From Leifsonia poae (GTDB lineage: Bacteria; Actinomycetota; Actinomycetes; Actinomycetales; Microbacteriaceae), in contig NZ_BSEN01000001.1 of NCBI RefSeq assembly GCF_027921845.1, forward strand, positions 20,564-84,563: a stretch of 64,000 nt of DNA, in the 5' to 3' direction. Every line of letters starts with the position of its first letter. The first letter of the stretch is position 1. The notes under the pieces were generated by a model. It worked only from the letters and a program-made list of their open reading frames with translations. It did no database searches and was not told the origin of the DNA. This document shows positions 43,552-54,248 of the stretch, in pieces. A program made the translations under genes and the position numbers.

Positions 43552-44961
43552 ATGGATCCCATCCTCTCTCTTCTCCTCGGACTCCTCGGCGGCCTCATCG
43601 TCGGCGGGGCGGCCGGCGGCTACGCGGTGTCGGTGCTCCTCCGACGCCGCCCGGAAGCCGCGGCGCCCGTGGAGGACCCGGCCGTCGTGGCCGCCCGCCA
43701 CGCCGCCGAGCTCGCCGAGGTGCGCGCCGCCGAGGCGGCCGTGCAGGCGGAGATCCGCACCGATCTCGCGGCCACGGAGGCCAGGGTCGACGCCCTCCGC
43801 GAGCAGATCCAGGCCCACCAGCAGCAGTACCGCGAGCTCGTCGACCGGCACCGTGCGGAGACCGAGGCGCAGGCGCAGCGCGAGCGCGCGGAGAGCCGGG
43901 TGCTTCAGGCGCTCGCACCGGTGCGCGAAAGTCTCAGCGACATGCAGAAGAAGGTCGTCGAGCTCGAATCGCAGCGCAACCAGCAGCACGGCGAGCTGTC
44001 TCAGCAGCTGAAGTCGGCCACCGAGTCCGAAGAGCGACTGCGCAGCACGGCCGAGGCACTCGCCTCCGCCCTCCGCTCCAACAGCACCCGCGGGGTCTGG
44101 GGCGAGACCCAGCTGCGCAGCGTGGTCGAGGCCGCCGGCCTCCTGGAGCGCGTCGACTTCGATGTTCAGTCGAGCATCCACTCCGATTCCGGCGCCGGAC
44201 GCCCCGACATGATCGTGCACCTGCCCGGCGGCAAGAGCATCGCCCTCGACGCCAAGGTCCCGTTCAACGCCTACCTGGAGGCGAGCCAGATCCCGGCGAC
44301 CGCCACGGGCGTCGACGGCGCCCAGCGCCAGGCGCTGCTGAAGCAACACGTCAAGGCCGTCCGCGATCACATCACGGCGCTCGGCAGCAAGTCGTACTGG
44401 ACGGGGCTCGAGGCCTCCCCCGAACTCGTCATCGCCTTCATCCCGAGCGAATCGCTCGTCTCGTCTGCGATGGAGGCCGACCCGTCGATCATGGAGTTCG
44501 CGTTCAGCAAGCGCGTCGCGCTCGCCTCACCGGTCACCCTCTGGTCGGTGCTCAAGACGGTCGCCTTCAGCTGGCAGCAGGACGTGCTCACACAAGAGGC
44601 GAAGGAGCTCTTCGATCTCAGCCGCACGCTGTACACGCGCCTCTCGACCACCGCATCGCACATCGAGAAGCTCGGCCGCTCGCTGGAGCGCACGGTCAAG
44701 GACTACAACGGCTTCGTCGGCTCGTTCGAGCGACAGGTGTTCCCGGCGGCCCGCAAACTCAACGCGCTCGACGAGTCGAAGGTGATCGGCGTGCTCGCCG
44801 GCATCGAGGAGTCGCCCCGTGAGCTCACGGCGTTCGAACTCGTGACCGAACTGGAGCTCGAACTCGAGCCGCGTGACATGCACGGGCTCGACAAGCTCGC
44901 GGTCGACGAGAAGGAGAAGGCTCAGCGGCCGGAGCTCGACGACGAGCGCGAGTCCGCCTGA
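43552..44961 (+). CDS. rmuC: DNA recombination protein RmuC
   Basis: 469 aa from the ATG at 43552. An N-terminal membrane segment (residues 5-28), a long coiled-coil (about 45-185, Ala/Glu/Gln/Arg-rich) and the RmuC nuclease-like domain (about 195-400) with TRGVWGETQLRSVVEAAGLL, LPGGKSIALDAKVPFNAYL and AFIPSESLVSSAME. The family is thought to limit inversions and recombination at short inverted repeats. It is divergent from iolC. The acidic C-terminal tail is variable. Confidence 0.93.
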   Translation: MDPILSLLLGLLGGLIVGGAAGGYAVSVLLRRRPEAAAPVEDPAVVAARHAAELAEVRAAEAAVQAEIRTDLAATEARVDALREQIQAHQQQYRELVDRHRAETEAQAQRERAESRVLQALAPVRESLSDMQKKVVELESQRNQQHGELSQQLKSATESEERLRSTAEALASALRSNSTRGVWGETQLRSVVEAAGLLERVDFDVQSSIHSDSGAGRPDMIVHLPGGKSIALDAKVPFNAYLEASQIPATATGVDGAQRQALLKQHVKAVRDHITALGSKSYWTGLEASPELVIAFIPSESLVSSAMEADPSIMEFAFSKRVALASPVTLWSVLKTVAFSWQQDVLTQEAKELFDLSRTLYTRLSTTASHIEKLGRSLERTVKDYNGFVGSFERQVFPAARKLNALDESKVIGVLAGIEESPRELTAFELVTELELELEPRDMHGLDKLAVDEKEKAQRPELDDERESA

Positions 44962-44976
44962 GGCATCCGGCCCGCT

Positions 44977-45978
44977 CTACAGCTGGTCGGGCTCGAGCCA
45001 CTTCTCCGCGAGGTGGTCGGCGACCACGCGCCGGATCGTTCCCGACTTGCTGCGCAGCACGATCGACTCGGTCCGGATGATCGGCCCCTTGCGCCGCACG
45101 CCTTCCACCAGACCACCGTCGGTCACGCCGGTCGCGACGAAGAACGTGTTGTCCCCCTTCACGAGGTCATCGGCGTCGTACACACGGTCCATGTCCAGGC
45201 CGGCCGCGATGCCGGCGGCACGTTCGGCGTCGTCCTTCGGCGCGAGCTGCCCTTGCATGAAGCCGCCGATCGCCTTGATGGCGCAGGCCGTCGTGATGCC
45301 CTCCGGGCTCCCCCCGATGCCGACGCACATGTCGATCCGCGATTCGTACCGGGCCGCGTTGATCCCGCCGGCCACGTCGCCGTCGAGCATCAGCCGCGTT
45401 CCTGCGCCCGCCGCACGGATCTCCTCGATCAGCCCCTCGTGCCGCGGTCGGTCGAGCACCGCGACCCGGATCTCGCCGACCGGCTTGCCCTTCGCCTTCG
45501 CCAGTTCACGGATGTTGTCACCGATGGGCTGCGACAGGTCCACGACCCCGCGTCCCTCCGGGCCGGTCACGATCTTCGACATGTAGAACACGCTCGACGC
45601 GTCGAGCATCGTTCCGCGATCGGATACGGCGATCACCGAGAGCGCGTTCTGCCGACCGGCCGCCGTCAGGGAGGTTCCGTCGATGGGGTCGACAGCGATG
45701 TCGCAGGCGGGCCCGCGGCCGTTGCCCACGTGCTCGCCGTTGAACAGCATCGGCGCGTTGTCCTTCTCTCCCTCGCCGATCACGATCAACCCGTCGAAAT
45801 TCACCGTGCCCAGAAACTTGCGCATGGCGTCCACCGCCGCGCCGTCGGCGAGGTTCTTCTCGCCGCGGCCGATCCACGGCGTCGCTCGGATCGCCGCCGC
45901 CTCCGTCGCCCGCACCAGCTCCATGGCCAGGTTGCGATCCGGATGGAGAAAGAGCGAAGCAGTGTCTGTGCTGGTCAT
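44977..45978 (-). CDS. glpX: class II fructose-1,6-bisphosphatase
   Basis: 333 aa. The metal-binding motif IAVDPIDGTSLTAAG near residue 98 and GEGEKDNAPML upstream are diagnostic of GlpX, together with DGDVAGGINAARYE and GIGGSPEGITTACA. It hydrolyses fructose-1,6-bisphosphate to fructose-6-phosphate for gluconeogenesis. It lies divergent from fbaA, the aldolase that makes its substrate, sharing a 245-base control region. Convergent with rmuC. Confidence 0.95.
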   Translation of the reverse strand: MTSTDTASLFLHPDRNLAMELVRATEAAAIRATPWIGRGEKNLADGAAVDAMRKFLGTVNFDGLIVIGEGEKDNAPMLFNGEHVGNGRGPACDIAVDPIDGTSLTAAGRQNALSVIAVSDRGTMLDASSVFYMSKIVTGPEGRGVVDLSQPIGDNIRELAKAKGKPVGEIRVAVLDRPRHEGLIEEIRAAGAGTRLMLDGDVAGGINAARYESRIDMCVGIGGSPEGITTACAIKAIGGFMQGQLAPKDDAERAAGIAAGLDMDRVYDADDLVKGDNTFFVATGVTDGGLVEGVRRKGPIIRTESIVLRSKSGTIRRVVADHLAEKWLEPDQL

Positions 45979-46181
45979 GATGGGTCCTCCCGGACGGAAT
46001 CGGACGGCGGTGTCAGCGCCGCGTGCGGCGGCGCTGCCAGTGTATCCGCGAGTATCAGTTCACGGCCGGAAAGCGCACGAACGTTCATCCGGACTGCACA
46101 CGCACGGTCACTCGCACGCGGACCGCGTCGCAGAGCTCGCACGCAGGCTTCGGCCGGGGAGGGCGCTCCACGACGGCTCGG

Positions 46182-46187
46182 TATGAT
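46182..46187 (+). promoter_or_regulatory. -10 box of the fbaA promoter
   Basis: TATGAT, a near-consensus -10 hexamer, 37 bases before the fbaA start codon in GC-rich DNA. No convincing -35 is visible at the usual distance. Confidence 0.5.
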
Positions 46188-46223
46188 GAGACCTGTTCAG
46201 CACCCCGACTTCAAGGAGCCGCA

Positions 46224-47249
<1,026 letters not shown>

Positions 47250-47255
47250 CATCCG

Positions 47256-47288
47256 GCGGCGGTCGGGGCCGAGCGCTCCGGCCGCCGC
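47256..47288 (+). terminator. hairpin terminator after fbaA
   Basis: GCGGCGGTCGG and CCGGCCGCCGC pair over 11 positions (one G-U in RNA) around a short loop, starting seven bases after the fbaA stop and followed by the T-rich TTCACTTTTC. Confidence 0.75.
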
Positions 47289-47314
47289 TTCACTTTTCAG
47301 GGAGGACGGCCACC

Positions 47315-47932
47315 ATGGCCGACGAGGAACAGCGACCCGACGAACGCCCGCGACCCCAGTTCGGCGAGCTGGCGCCCGAGGGCTGGGTCTGGCGACCGCC
47401 GGCGGATGCCGACCGCCTCGACACCGCGCGGAAGCCGGAGCCGGTCGTGGCCGAGCATCCCGAGCCGGTGCAGCGCCTCCCCCGCCCCGGCGACTACCCG
47501 CCTCCGACCGATCCGGCGCTGCGTCCGCCTCAGCTTCGACGGGATGCGCCGCGCTGGAACCTGGGCTGGACGCTCTCCCTGCTCATCGTCGGCTTCCTCG
47601 GCATGTCGTACTCGATCGGCGTGATCAACGCGTTCCCGTCGGCGATCCAGCTGGTGCACTCCACGGAGAACCTCGGCGACTACACGCCCGATCCCGCTGT
47701 GCCGGGCATCCTGATCACGGGATCGATCGTGATGGTGGTGCTCTGGGCCGGCTCGGCCGCCCTCTCGATCTGGCTGCTCACTCAGCGGCGGCTCGCCTTC
47801 TACGTGCCGTTGATCGCGGGAGCCCTCGCGCTCGTCGCCATGATCGTCTTCCTCTCCGTGGCTCTGGCAACGGACCCGGCGCTGCTGAGCTTCTACAGCG
47901 GTGTCACCCCGTCGTCGACACCGACGCCGTGA
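47315..47932 (+). CDS. DUF6264-like membrane protein
   Basis: 205 aa. A long cytoplasmic N-terminal region rich in Pro/Arg/Asp (residues 1-80) is followed by three hydrophobic segments (NLGWTLSLLIVGFLGMSYSIGVINAF, ILITGSIVMVVLWAGSAALSIWLL and YVPLIAGALALVAMIVFLSVALA). The layout matches the DUF6264 family of Microbacteriaceae. Function unknown. Its 3' end overlaps the convergent membrane-protein gene by 29 bases. Confidence 0.85.
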   Translation: MADEEQRPDERPRPQFGELAPEGWVWRPPADADRLDTARKPEPVVAEHPEPVQRLPRPGDYPPPTDPALRPPQLRRDAPRWNLGWTLSLLIVGFLGMSYSIGVINAFPSAIQLVHSTENLGDYTPDPAVPGILITGSIVMVVLWAGSAALSIWLLTQRRLAFYVPLIAGALALVAMIVFLSVALATDPALLSFYSGVTPSSTPTP

Positions 47933-48341
47933 CCGGCTGCCGGTAGGCCAGCACCGCGCCGACGACCACGACGGCCGGCAGCGCGAGCAGCGGACCGAAC
48001 ACGAAGATTCCACCGGGGAACGCGATCGCCAGCCCCAGCATGGGAACGCCGCAGAAGAGCCCGGCCACGATGGACACCCCGGCGAGAGTCCGCCGGTTCG
48101 GCGCGCCTTTCGCCGCCGCACGCGCGCAGAACAGCGCGATGAAACCGAGCGCGAGGTAGACGATTGCGATCAGCGTCCCGATGACCGCGAACCCATCGGC
48201 CGTGTCTCGCAGGAGCGCGGCGGCCCAGCTCCCCACGATGCACGCCACGAGGATGGAGCCGGATCCCGAGACGATCAGGAGGACGACCGCCGCCGGCCGA
48301 CGCACAACCGGGTTCGTGGAGGGTCCGTGCGGATTCTGCAT
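47904..48341 (-). CDS. small multi-pass membrane protein
   Basis: 145 aa. Four hydrophobic segments (about 18-40, 48-72, 84-106 and 110-132) with short loops and no recognisable domain. N-terminal MQNPHGPSTNP, C-terminal QPVTASVSTTG. It overlaps the end of the DUF6264-like gene on the opposite strand by 29 bases, so expression of one may interfere with the other. Function unknown. Confidence 0.75.
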   Translation of the reverse strand: MQNPHGPSTNPVVRRPAAVVLLIVSGSGSILVACIVGSWAAALLRDTADGFAVIGTLIAIVYLALGFIALFCARAAAKGAPNRRTLAGVSIVAGLFCGVPMLGLAIAFPGGIFVFGPLLALPAVVVVGAVLAYRQPVTASVSTTG

Positions 48342-48396
48342 GGAAGCACGCTAGAACCTCCGTGACGGACGCCGGCCGCCGGTCGCCGAAGGCACG

Positions 48397-48426
48397 CGGG
48401 GCCGCGCACCTGACTGCGCGGCCCCG
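48397..48426 (-). terminator. hairpin terminator after the NmrA-like oxidoreductase gene
   Basis: CGGGGCCGCGCA and TGCGCGGCCCCG pair perfectly over 12 bases around the loop CCTGAC, 20 bases past the stop of the minus-strand gene ending at 48447. Confidence 0.8.
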
Positions 48427-48446
48427 GCTCGGATTCTGCGGGTGGG

Positions 48447-49316
48447 CTACGCCGACACGGCGGGCTGCGCTGCGCGCAAGCCGTCCTCCAGCGAGGTGGT
48501 CGGGCGTCCGATGAGCCGGCTCAGCGTCCCCGGCGCATCGGCCAGGGCACCGTCGCGGATGTTTCCGTCGAGGGCGACCACGAAGTCCGCGGTGCCGGTG
48601 TCGAGACCGGCGTCGACCAGGATGGCGCGGTGCTCGTCGGGCGACACGGCACGGTACTCGACCTCACGGCCGACGATCGCGCCGGCCGCAGCGGCGAGAT
48701 CGGTGAAGGTCCAGGCAACGTCGCCGGCCAGTTCGTAGACCGCGCCCTCGTGCCCCGGGGTCGTCAGCACGACGGCGGCGGCGTCGGCATAGTCGGCCCG
48801 TGTCGCGCTCGCGACCCGGCCGTTGGCCGTGCTGGAGACCAGCGCGCCCGTCTGCGCGGCCGTGTCGAGCTGACCCACGTAGTTCTCGGTGTACCAGTTG
48901 TTGCGGAGGATGGTTGTGGTCAGTCCGGAGTCCGCCAGCAGCTTCTCGGTGGCCGCGTGCTCGGGGGCGAGCACGAGTGCGGTGTCGTCCGCGTGCGGCG
49001 CGCTCGTGTAGACGATCCGGCCCACCCCGGCCCGTACGGCGGCATCGATCGCATTGGCGTGCTGCTGCATGCGCTTGCCGACCTCGCTGCCGGAGACGAG
49101 CAGCAGGGCGTCGGCGCCGGCGAACGCGGGGTCGAGCGTCTCCGGCTGCTCGAAGTCGATGACGGCGGTCTGAACACCCAGCGACGCGAGAGCGCTGAGC
49201 CTCTCCTCGGTGCGGCCGAGGGCCCGGATGTCCTGAGGGGCGACCCCGCGCTCGATCAGGGATTCGACGACGAGGCGTCCGAGGTGGCCGGTTGCTCCGG
49301 TGACGACGATGGTCAT
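48447..49316 (-). CDS. NmrA-like NAD(P)H:quinone oxidoreductase (QorB-like)
   Basis: 289 aa. Rossmann motif TIVVTGATGHLGRLVVESL at the N-terminus; atypical SDR of the NmrA type with LLVSGSEVGKRMQQHANAIDAA and RNNWYTENYVGQL. QorB-type enzymes reduce quinones with NADPH as part of redox-stress defence. It is divergent from an HxlR regulator; in corynebacteria such pairs (qor2/qorR) form a redox-controlled unit, which fits here. A hairpin terminator follows the gene. Confidence 0.87.
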   Translation of the reverse strand: MTIVVTGATGHLGRLVVESLIERGVAPQDIRALGRTEERLSALASLGVQTAVIDFEQPETLDPAFAGADALLLVSGSEVGKRMQQHANAIDAAVRAGVGRIVYTSAPHADDTALVLAPEHAATEKLLADSGLTTTILRNNWYTENYVGQLDTAAQTGALVSSTANGRVASATRADYADAAAVVLTTPGHEGAVYELAGDVAWTFTDLAAAAGAIVGREVEYRAVSPDEHRAILVDAGLDTGTADFVVALDGNIRDGALADAPGTLSRLIGRPTTSLEDGLRAAQPAVSA

Positions 49317-49370
49317 GGTGGTGTTTCCTTTCGGTCGGTCATCGGGTCCAACCTCGACCGTCCCGGGATA

Positions 49371-49401
49371 CTTCCCAACGGAAGGTACCCACTTTTTGGT
49401 A
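49371..49401. promoter_or_regulatory. dyad region between the QorB-like and HxlR genes
   Basis: Two overlapping signals fill the divergent gap: CTTCC-CAAC-GGAAG (49371-49384) and TACC-N8-GGTA (49386-49401, with an AT-rich centre). They resemble binding sites of HxlR/QorR-type repressors, which usually sit in such gaps and control both genes. Confidence 0.5.
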
Positions 49402-49411
49402 AGTTACTGAC

Positions 49412-49831
49412 GTGGACACCAGTTTTGCGCCCGTGAACGGCTTCGGCTTCACCGATGGCGTGCTACCGTCGGCCTGCCCGTCGCGGATCGTTCTGAATCA
49501 CGTCACCAGCACGTGGGGTGTGCTCGTGCTCGTCGCCCTCTCCCAGCGGGATCACCGCTGGGGCGAGCTGCGCCGCACCGTGCAGGGCATCAGCGAGAAG
49601 ATGCTCGCACAGACGCTGCGCACGCTCGAAAAGGACGGCTTCGTGCTCCGCACGGCACAGCCGACGATTCCGCCGCGCGTCGACTACAGCCTGACCGAGC
49701 GCGGCCGCGATCTCACCGAGCACCTGCTGCCGCTGATGGGCTGGATCGCCGCAAATGCCGACGACATCCTGACGCCGGACAGCGCCGCGACCGGCGGCAC
49801 CGCGACGGACTCGGCCGCATTGGTACCCTGA
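49412..49831 (+). CDS. HxlR-family transcriptional regulator
   Basis: 139 aa from the GTG at 49412. HxlR winged helix: ACPSRIVLNHVTSTWGVLVLVAL, RWGELRRTVQGISEKMLAQTLRTLEKDGFVLR and VDYSLTERGRDLTEHLLPLMGWI. The expected N-terminal cysteine is present (PSACPS, about residue 22) and could act as a redox sensor as in QorR/HypR. Divergent from the QorB-like gene, its probable target. Four bases separate it from the acyltransferase gene. Confidence 0.9.
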   Translation: MDTSFAPVNGFGFTDGVLPSACPSRIVLNHVTSTWGVLVLVALSQRDHRWGELRRTVQGISEKMLAQTLRTLEKDGFVLRTAQPTIPPRVDYSLTERGRDLTEHLLPLMGWIAANADDILTPDSAATGGTATDSAALVP

Positions 49832-49835
49832 ACGG

Positions 49836-50939
49836 ATGACCGCCGACGCTCCGACGACGCCGACTCCCAGCGCCGAGGGGCCCCGCACCCGTTCCGTTTC
49901 GCTGGATGTGCTCCGGGTGGTCGCGATCCTCGGCGTGGTCGCCATCCACGTCTTCGCCGGCATCGTCAACAACCAGGCCATCCGCGGATCGGGCACCTGG
50001 TGGGCGGCGACCATCATCGATGTGGGAAACGTCTGGGTGATCCCCGTCTTCGTGATGGTCAGCGGAGCGCTGCTCCTCGGGCCGCGCGCACACGCTGCGG
50101 GTCCCGCGGTCTTCTACCGCAAGCGGCTTCTGCGGCTGGGTCCCGCATTCGTCGCGTGGCAGCTCTTCTACATCATCGTCGTGCGCCTGGTGATGAGCCA
50201 CCAGCAGCTCACCCTCATCCAGATCCTCGGTCTGGTGGCAGACGCGCAGTCGTACACCCACCTGTACTTCCTCTGGCTCATCGTCGGCCTGTACCTCGTC
50301 GCGCCGGTCCTGGCTGCGTTCCTGGCCGCCGGCGGACCCCGGCGCGCCGTGATCCTCGCGGCGTCGCTTCTCGCCTTCACGTTCAGCGTCGTCGCGCTCT
50401 CCGGCCTGTCGGGCCTCTACGGCGACCCGCATCCGATCGCTCTGAACGCGCTCACGCAGTGGATGCCCTATGTCGGCTACTTCGTCGCCGGCTGGGCGCT
50501 GCGCAGTGTCGTGCTCGACCTGAGATGGACGCTGCTGACCGCGGTGATCACCGCTGTCCTCCTGGCCGAGACGATCTGGCAGTTCGCCGACCTCTCCCGG
50601 CCGGCGTTGCTGCAGGCCATCTCACCCACCACCTACATCGGCGCGATCGTCGGGATCGCCTCGATCGGCGTCTTCGTCGTCGGTCAGAGCCTGTTCGCCC
50701 GGGTCAGGCTCCGCGCCCGCGCATCCCGGATGCTCGCCCAGCTCTCCGACGCCGCTTTCGGCGTCTTCCTGGTGCACTTCTTCTTCCTCGTGCTCGGAAT
50801 CATCCTGCTGCCCTGGCTCAATGCCGCACGCTCCAGCAATCTGGCCGTCGCGTTCGCGATGTGGGCGTCGATCGTCGTGGTGTCGTTCGCGGTCAGTCTC
50901 GGCGCGCGGCGCGTGCCCGGGCTGCGCCGGTTCTTCTAG
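49836..50939 (+). CDS. acyltransferase family 3 membrane protein (OafA/WecH-like)
   Basis: 367 aa. About ten hydrophobic segments. The N-terminal SVSLDVLRVVAILGVVAIHVF carries the family R-x(10)-H catalytic pattern (His about residue 38), followed by WVIPVFVMVSGALLL and FYRKRLLRLGPAFV. It transfers O-acetyl or similar groups from cytoplasmic acyl-CoA to an exported glycan or lipid. Closely spaced after hxlR, so possibly cotranscribed, with no evident functional link. Acceptor unknown. Confidence 0.88.
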   Translation: MTADAPTTPTPSAEGPRTRSVSLDVLRVVAILGVVAIHVFAGIVNNQAIRGSGTWWAATIIDVGNVWVIPVFVMVSGALLLGPRAHAAGPAVFYRKRLLRLGPAFVAWQLFYIIVVRLVMSHQQLTLIQILGLVADAQSYTHLYFLWLIVGLYLVAPVLAAFLAAGGPRRAVILAASLLAFTFSVVALSGLSGLYGDPHPIALNALTQWMPYVGYFVAGWALRSVVLDLRWTLLTAVITAVLLAETIWQFADLSRPALLQAISPTTYIGAIVGIASIGVFVVGQSLFARVRLRARASRMLAQLSDAAFGVFLVHFFFLVLGIILLPWLNAARSSNLAVAFAMWASIVVVSFAVSLGARRVPGLRRFF

Positions 50940-50974
50940 CGCGGCGGGCGGACCAGGCGGTGGCGCGACGCGGC

Positions 50975-52033
50975 TCAGCGGCCGCGGCCGCCGAGCGCCC
51001 GGGTGTCCTGCTTGCCCGTCAGGTCTTTGCGCAGCTCCTTCGGCAGCGAGAACATGAGGTCCTCCTCCGCCGTCTTCACTTCCTGGACGTCGCCGTAGCC
51101 GGCACCGCGCAGGTCGTCGAGGACCTCCTGCACGAGGACCTCGGGCACGGATGCTCCACTGGTCACGCCGACCGTCTCGACGCCGTCGAGCCAATGCTGC
51201 TGGATCTCGCTGGCGTAGTCCACGCGATACGCGGCCTTCGCCCCGTATTCGAGGGCGACCTCGACCAGGCGCACCGAGTTGGACGAGTTGGCGGATCCGA
51301 CCACGATCACGAGGTCGGCGTCTTCCGCCACCTTCTTGATGGCGACCTGGCGGTTCTGCGTGGCGTAGCAGATGTCGTCGCTCGGCGGATCCTGCAGCTT
51401 CGGGAAGCGCTCGCGGAGCCGGCGGACGGTCTCCATGGTCTCGTCGACGGACAGCGTCGTCTGCGACAGCCACACGACCTTGTCCGGATCCTTCACCGTG
51501 ATGCGGTCGACGTCGTCGGGACCGTTGACCAGAGTGACGTGATCGGGCGCCTCGCCGGCCGTGCCTTCGACCTCTTCGTGTCCTTCGTGTCCGATCAGCA
51601 GGATCTCGAAGTCGTCGCGCGCGAAGCGCACCGCCTCGCGGTGCACCTTGGTGACGAGCGGGCACGTGGCGTCGATGGCCTGCAGCCCGCGGTCGGCGGC
51701 GGACTGCACGACGGCGGGCGAGACACCATGGGCGCTGAACACGACATGAGCGCCCTGCGGCACCTCGTCGACCTCGTCGACGAAGACGGCGCCCTGCTGC
51801 TCGAGGGTCGAGACGACGTGCACGTTGTGCACGATCTGCTTGCGCACGTAAACGGGCGCGCCGTAATGTTCGATGGCCTTCTCGACCGCGATGACCGCTC
51901 TGTCCACACCCGCGCAGTATCCACGGGGTGCTGCCAGCAGCACCCTCTTGTGTCCGACGACCGGGGTATCCTTGAGCCGGCCTCGCGCGCCGGGAATCCT
52001 CGGCATCGGAAGGCTGATGGTTGCGTCGCTCAC
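50975..52033 (-). CDS. ispH: 4-hydroxy-3-methylbut-2-enyl diphosphate reductase
   Basis: 352 aa. The three iron-sulfur cysteines are visible in [21 protein letters not shown] and [10 protein letters not shown], with the substrate histidines in VHNVHVV and FSAHGVSP. The last step of the MEP isoprenoid pathway, making IPP and DMAPP, which supply the UppS-type enzyme at 59985-60770. An N-terminal extension of about 25 residues precedes the core. Divergent from xseA with only 46 bases between starts. Confidence 0.97.
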   Translation of the reverse strand: MSDATISLPMPRIPGARGRLKDTPVVGHKRVLLAAPRGYCAGVDRAVIAVEKAIEHYGAPVYVRKQIVHNVHVVSTLEQQGAVFVDEVDEVPQGAHVVFSAHGVSPAVVQSAADRGLQAIDATCPLVTKVHREAVRFARDDFEILLIGHEGHEEVEGTAGEAPDHVTLVNGPDDVDRITVKDPDKVVWLSQTTLSVDETMETVRRLRERFPKLQDPPSDDICYATQNRQVAIKKVAEDADLVIVVGSANSSNSVRLVEVALEYGAKAAYRVDYASEIQQHWLDGVETVGVTSGASVPEVLVQEVLDDLRGAGYGDVQEVKTAEEDLMFSLPKELRKDLTGKQDTRALGGRGR

Positions 52034-52079
52034 CCCTTGATTCTAGGTGAGTGCGCTGAGGACTCGATGGGAGGCACCG

Positions 52080-53333
52080 GTGACGGAGACCGCGAGCGCA
52101 CCCTCGATGGAGGTGGGACCACCCACAGCCGACGCACCCTGGCCCGTCGCCACGCTGTCGAGCAAGATCCGTGGATGGATCGAACGCCTCGGCACCGCCT
52201 GGGTCGAGGGCGAGATCACGCAGTGGGGAATCTCCGGCGGCAACGTCTACGGCAAGCTCAAAGACCTCAACGAAGACGCCACGATCAGCTTCACGATCTG
52301 GTCGTCGGTGCGCGGCCGCATCCCGGCCGACCTCAAGCAGGGCGACCGGGTCATCGTGCTGATCAAGCCCAACTACTGGGTCAAGGGCGGCACGCTCACC
52401 ATGCAGGTGTACGACATGCGGCACGTCGGCCTCGGCGACCTGCTGGAACGCCTGGAGCGCCTGCGCCAGCAGCTCACGGCGGAGGGCCTGTTCGCGCCGG
52501 AGCGCAAACGGCCGCTCCCCTTCCTGCCGCACCGCATCGGTCTCATCACGGGCAAGGACTCCGACGCCGAGAAGGATGTGCTGCGCAACGCCCAGCTGCG
52601 GTGGCCTCAGGTGAACTTCCGCACCATCCACACCGCGGTGCAGGGCGACCGCACCGTCGCCGATGTGACGGCCGCCATCCGCACCCTCGATGCCGACCCC
52701 GAAGTCGAGGTCATCATCATCGCCCGCGGCGGCGGCGACTTCCAGAACCTCCTCGGGTTCAGCGACGAGATCCTCGTGCGCGCGGCGGCCGCGGCGACGA
52801 CGCCCATCGTCAGCGCGATCGGCCACGAGGCCGACCGCCCGCTCCTCGACGAGGTGGCCGACCTGCGCGCCTCGACACCGACGGACGCCGCCAAGCGGGT
52901 CGTGCCCGATGTCGCCGAGGAGATGGTGCGCGTGCACCAGGCGCGGGCCAGGATCGGCATGCGCCTCACCCACCTGATCAGCGCCGAGATCGACCGCATC
53001 GGGCACCTGCGCTCCCGGCCGTCCCTCGCGTCGTCGTCGTGGATCGTGGACACCAGGGCCGAGGAGCTCACCCGGTTCGTCTCTCGCGGCGCCGAACTGG
53101 TCGAGCGGGCGATCGATCGCGAGGCGAACCGCACGGCCGAACTCCGCGGTCAGCTGCGTGCGCTCTCGCCCCAGGGCACCCTCGACCGCGGCTACGCCAT
53201 CGTGCAGCTGCCCGGCGGCGCGGTACTGCGGTCGCCGGACGAGGCGCCGCACGGCACGCGCCTGACCGTGACCGTCGCCGGCGGAGCGCTCGGCGCCGTC
53301 TCGGACTCAGCCGCCGATCAGATCGACAAATAG
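52080..53333 (+). CDS. xseA: exodeoxyribonuclease VII large subunit
   Basis: 417 aa from the GTG at 52080, preceded by GGGAGG; an earlier GTG at 52047 adds 11 residues with a poorer site. N-terminal OB fold ([30 protein letters not shown]) and the nuclease domain with [43 protein letters not shown] and [27 protein letters not shown], all hallmark XseA blocks. With XseB it degrades single-stranded DNA in repair. It is coupled to xseB (one base apart). Confidence 0.97.
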   Translation: MTETASAPSMEVGPPTADAPWPVATLSSKIRGWIERLGTAWVEGEITQWGISGGNVYGKLKDLNEDATISFTIWSSVRGRIPADLKQGDRVIVLIKPNYWVKGGTLTMQVYDMRHVGLGDLLERLERLRQQLTAEGLFAPERKRPLPFLPHRIGLITGKDSDAEKDVLRNAQLRWPQVNFRTIHTAVQGDRTVADVTAAIRTLDADPEVEVIIIARGGGDFQNLLGFSDEILVRAAAAATTPIVSAIGHEADRPLLDEVADLRASTPTDAAKRVVPDVAEEMVRVHQARARIGMRLTHLISAEIDRIGHLRSRPSLASSSWIVDTRAEELTRFVSRGAELVERAIDREANRTAELRGQLRALSPQGTLDRGYAIVQLPGGAVLRSPDEAPHGTRLTVTVAGGALGAVSDSAADQIDK

Positions 53334-53334
53334 A

Positions 53335-53595
53335 ATGGATGCTATGCCCACCAACGAGGACACGCGCCTGCGCACCGACTCCCTCAGCTACGAGGAGGCG
53401 CGCGACGAGCTCGTGCGCGTCGTGGCCGAGCTCGAGCAGGGCTCGTCCACGCTGGAGCAGTCGATCGCGCTCTGGGAGCGCGGCGAGGCCCTCGCCCGCC
53501 GATGCGAGGAATGGCTGATCGGCGCCAAGGCCCGGCTCGATGCCGCCCGCGCGGGAGCGCAGGCCGGGGCCGCGGGAGCTGCTGACCCCGAATGA
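53335..53595 (+). CDS. xseB: exodeoxyribonuclease VII small subunit
   Basis: 86 aa. [45 protein letters not shown] is the standard XseB sequence (two helices, residues 18-60), followed by a short Ala-rich tail. A second ATG three codons in (53344) is equally likely as start. Partner of XseA, and overlaps the DUF4245 gene by four bases. Confidence 0.96.
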   Translation: MDAMPTNEDTRLRTDSLSYEEARDELVRVVAELEQGSSTLEQSIALWERGEALARRCEEWLIGAKARLDAARAGAQAGAAGAADPE

Positions 53596-54248
53596 CCCCG
53601 CGCACCAAACCTCCGGCGGTCGTCGCCGAACTCGGCCGCCCGGAGACTCCGGAGGAGACCGCAGCCCGCAAGGCCGAGAACTCGGCGAACCACCGCAACC
53701 GGCAGACGGTCAACAACCTCGTCTTCTCGTTGCTCGCGACCGTGGGGCTCGTCATCATCATCGTCCTCGCCGTCCCGCGCGGCACCCCGGTCGACGTCTC
53801 GGCACCCGTGCCGTATCAGTCCATCGCCGCCGAGGCGCAGGGATCCGAGCCCGACCGGCTGCTCGTTCCCGACCTCCCGTCGCCCTGGAAATCGAACAAC
53901 GCGGAGTTGCGCACCAAGACGCCCGACAACGTCGATTCCTGGTACATCGGGCTGCTGACGCCGAAGAAGCAGTTCATCGGCATCACACAGGGTTTCGACG
54001 CCAACGACACGTGGGTCGCGTCGCAGGTCAACAAGACCATGATCAAGGGCACGACGACCATCGACGGCGTCACGTGGGACGTGTACGACAACCGCGACTC
54101 CGGCAATGACAACGGCAACGTCGACTTCGCTTACGTGACGCACGCCGGCAAGAGTTCGATCATCGTCTTCGGCAGCGCCGAGAATGATGAGTTCCACACG
54201 GTGGCGAGCGCGCTCGCCCCGCAGATCCGGCAGCTGGGAGGCTCCTGA
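53592..54248 (+). CDS. DUF4245 membrane-anchored protein
   Basis: 218 aa. A cytoplasmic N-terminal segment (1-42), one membrane helix (about 45-63, [18 protein letters not shown]) and an extracellular domain (65-218) with [36 protein letters not shown], the DUF4245 core. The family is actinobacterial and usually lies next to xseB as here. Function unknown; possibly a cell-envelope protein. ATGA overlaps at its start; the stop shares a base with the carbonic anhydrase start. Confidence 0.92.
   Translation: MTPRTKPPAVVAELGRPETPEETAARKAENSANHRNRQTVNNLVFSLLATVGLVIIIVLAVPRGTPVDVSAPVPYQSIAAEAQGSEPDRLLVPDLPSPWKSNNAELRTKTPDNVDSWYIGLLTPKKQFIGITQGFDANDTWVASQVNKTMIKGTTTIDGVTWDVYDNRDSGNDNGNVDFAYVTHAGKSSIIVFGSAENDEFHTVASALAPQIRQLGGS

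Noticed and set aside
50000..53518. Plus-strand frame of 1172 codons across the acyltransferase, ispH and xseA
   Set aside because: Alternative-frame shadow; Arg/Pro-rich and crosses several verified genes on both strands.
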